Source of the DNA: Shewanella algicola
Lineage (GTDB): Bacteria > Pseudomonadota > Gammaproteobacteria > Enterobacterales > Shewanellaceae
NCBI RefSeq assembly: GCF_014648035.1
Contig: NZ_BMQI01000022.1
Location: forward strand, 1 to 64,000
DNA: 64,000 nucleotides
Direction of reading: 5' to 3'
Under the pieces are notes generated by a model. It saw only the letters and a program-made list of their open reading frames with translations. It had not been told where the DNA came from and searched no databases. Made by a program: the position numbers and the translations under genes. The stretch's first letter is position 1. Each line of letters begins with the position of its first letter. Shown in pieces: positions 62,259 to 64,000 of this stretch.

Positions 62259-64000
62259 TGGCGAAGTCCTCAGGCGTTATCACCCGGGTCTTTGGTGTTA
62301 GCTGGCAACAAATGCAGTCAAAGATCCGCTATCGCATTTTATTTCTGACCTTATTACCCATTATATTAACGCTGGTTAGCCTGGTTTTTATCACGATATA
62401 TTGGAATGTGATATATACAGGCAAGCAATTGTTTATGAAGGTAAAGGCTGATTTGGTTGTAGCTGATAATACCTTGTCTCAAGTACAACAACATCAACAA
62501 GAACAATTGAGTACCATTAGTGGTTCATGGAACTTTCAGCATGCTTTTCAATTGTTAAATCAGAATGACCCTAAACCAAATAGTGCCGCGATTAATGCAC
62601 TTAATATGTTTCTGGCGCAAAAGCAAAAAGCGTTAGGTTTGGATTTTTTACGTTTAATCAGTGTGGCGGATGCCGCTGCCGATCCTGATTTACGCCTTAT
62701 GTTGCACCAAACTCAGCAGCAGGCTATTTCAGGGTTAATGGTATTACCTAAAAAGCAATTAGCCCGGATAAGCTCATCGCTTGCCGACAAGGCCTATGTT
62801 GAACTTGTGCCGACTCGGCATGCGACAACGCCTGAACAAAAATCAGAAACACGCGGTTTATTGAGTCGCACATTAATGCCCGTTACCGATTTTTCTGGCA
62901 ATGTATTTTGGTATTTAGATGGCGGAATTATCTTTAATGGTAATACGGCCATTGTCGACCATATTCGTGATCTTGTGTATGGCAAAGGGACCTTGCCTGA
63001 GCGCTCTATCGGTACCGTCACCCTATTTTTAGACAATATTCGCATTAGCACTAATGTGCCTTTGGAACAGTTTCCGAGCAAGCAAGAAAAAATTAACCGT
63101 GCAATCGGTACATTAGTCTCTGATGAAGTCGGCCAACAAGTATTAATTGAAGGCGAAACCTGGATTAACCGTGCGTTTGTCTTTAACGATTGGTATATAT
63201 CGGGTTATTCGCCGCTGTACGATATTCGCGGTAAGCGTGTAGGCATGGTGTACGCCGGGTTTTCTGAGGCGCCATTTTTACATAATTACTTATTAAACAT
63301 TATTGAGCTCGGCACCATCCTAGTGATTGTGTTGTTTTTATCTGGCTTTTTAGTGTATCGCGGTGCCAACAGTTTATTGCAACCAATAGAATATATTCAC
63401 CAGGTTGTCACGGCAGTGCAAGCAGGGAGGAATATCAGGATTGGTAACCTCGGCCTTAATAAAGAGAATGAACTGGCCAATTTAGCAGAACAATTTGACC
63501 GAATGCTCGACCAATTACAACGGCGTAATGCCCAAATTCAAGCCGCAGCAGAACAGCTAGAAATCAAAGTTGAGCAACGTACTCGTAGCCTGCAAGATAA
63601 AACAGAAGAGCTTGAGCGCAACGTTGCGTTGTTGCATGCCACTCGCCAACAGTTGGTGACCAATGAAAAACTGACCGCATTGGGTGAATTGATTGCCGGT
63701 ATTGCGCATGAAATCAATAATCCCACTGCAGTCATTTTAGGTAATATGGAATTACTTAAATACGAGCTCGGTGATGATGCTAAAGCGGTTGAAGAAGAAA
63801 TCGACTTAGTTATTCAACAGGTCGGCCGGATCACCACAATTATCCGCAGTTTATTGCAGTACAGCCGCCCAGGTGAATTTAATGCACCTATTGAGCCACA
63901 AGCTATTACTCCCATTGTCGAAGAAGTACTGCTATTAGTGCGTCACTCAATTGAGCAGCAAAAAGTTGAGTTAGTAAAAGAACTAACAGCTACCGGCATT
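62258..64000 (+). CDS. Sensor histidine kinase, cut by the right window edge
   Basis: A membrane sensor paired with the preceding regulator. It starts with GTG at 62258, sharing one base with the regulator's stop codon. About 581 residues are visible. A first transmembrane helix (LFLTLLPIILTLVSLVFITI, about 28–48) and a second (about 344–368) flank a roughly 295-residue periplasmic region, which has a Cache-like end (WYISGYSPLYDIRGKRVGMVYAGF). A HAMP segment and coiled coil follow, and the phosphoacceptor is His484 in GIAHEINNP. The ATP-binding domain lies beyond the edge. The signal is unknown; the large periplasmic domain could sense an oxyanion or small molecule. Confidence 0.93.
   Translation, partial: MAKSSGVITRVFGVSWQQMQSKIRYRILFLTLLPIILTLVSLVFITIYWNVIYTGKQLFMKVKADLVVADNTLSQVQQHQQEQLSTISGSWNFQHAFQLLNQNDPKPNSAAINALNMFLAQKQKALGLDFLRLISVADAAADPDLRLMLHQTQQQAISGLMVLPKKQLARISSSLADKAYVELVPTRHATTPEQKSETRGLLSRTLMPVTDFSGNVFWYLDGGIIFNGNTAIVDHIRDLVYGKGTLPERSIGTVTLFLDNIRISTNVPLEQFPSKQEKINRAIGTLVSDEVGQQVLIEGETWINRAFVFNDWYISGYSPLYDIRGKRVGMVYAGFSEAPFLHNYLLNIIELGTILVIVLFLSGFLVYRGANSLLQPIEYIHQVVTAVQAGRNIRIGNLGLNKENELANLAEQFDRMLDQLQRRNAQIQAAAEQLEIKVEQRTRSLQDKTEELERNVALLHATRQQLVTNEKLTALGELIAGIAHEINNPTAVILGNMELLKYELGDDAKAVEEEIDLVIQQVGRITTIIRSLLQYSRPGEFNAPIEPQAITPIVEEVLLLVRHSIEQQKVELVKELTATGI

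Overview
The window looks like a chromosomal segment of a marine, moderately A+T-rich Shewanella (or very close Alteromonadales relative). The evidence is the gene neighbourhoods: polA–spf–engB; hutI/hutC–hutU–hutH; a MobB–MoeA fusion; waaA facing kdkA; kbl–tdh; and an exopolysaccharide yjbEFGH operon beside coaD. The genus is inferred from protein families and synteny; no rRNA is present. I see no insertion sequence with a transposase, prophage, integrase, tRNA, rRNA or CRISPR array. Most of the window is core chromosome, with a few small repeats and one accessory-looking surface polysaccharide patch.

Layout. 1–5 kb: a truncated reading frame at the left edge, mogA, a PspB-like small membrane protein, and a minus-strand operon of an exported tripeptidyl-peptidase-like hydrolase with a NatAB-type ABC exporter. 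4.9–7.4 kb: a GntR(YtrA)-type repressor with its own ABC exporter. 7.6–15.5 kb: a long-chain acyl-CoA ligase, a class 3 lipase, two hotdog thioesterases, a small GNAT protein, an unknown membrane protein, an atypical MtnC, an exported esterase-like protein and a YdcH-family protein. 15.5–19.3 kb: a repeat-like block, an exported amidohydrolase, a lipoprotein and an exported haloacid-dehalogenase-like protein. 19.5–25 kb: the histidine utilisation genes around a clear HutC operator. 25–31 kb: an MscS channel, an alpha/beta hydrolase with an unusual C-terminal extension, an acyltransferase, a DUF2489 protein, YihI and a methyltransferase. 30.8–31.1 kb: a strong candidate for a CsrB/CsrC-type RNA. 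31.5–36.4 kb: cytochrome c4, engB, Spot 42 RNA and polA. 37–41 kb: elbB, glpG–glpE, tdh–kbl. 41.5–48 kb: a TetR regulator and the LPS inner-core genes waaA, kdkA and a GT9 heptosyltransferase, followed by a HIT–cytidylyltransferase fusion and a CDP-glycerol-type glycerophosphotransferase. 48–54.3 kb: yjbEFGH, coaD and a Wzi-family protein. 54.4–64 kb: mutM, an unknown membrane-anchored protein, the tupABC–mobA–mobB/moeA operon, and a sigma-54 two-component system whose kinase runs off the right edge.

How the parts work together. HutH, HutU and HutI carry histidine to N-formimino-glutamate under HutC. Kbl and Tdh degrade threonine. TupABC feeds oxyanion (tungstate or molybdate) to cofactor assembly by MogA, MoeA, MobA and MobB. 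A near-consensus sigma-54 promoter in front of tupA, next to an NtrC-type regulator, suggests this operon is controlled by the neighbouring two-component system. The 44–54 kb block appears to build and export surface glycans, probably including glycerol-phosphate groups. Two regulatory RNAs (Spot 42 and the Csr-type RNA) sit in the same relative neighbourhood as spf and csrC in Escherichia coli.
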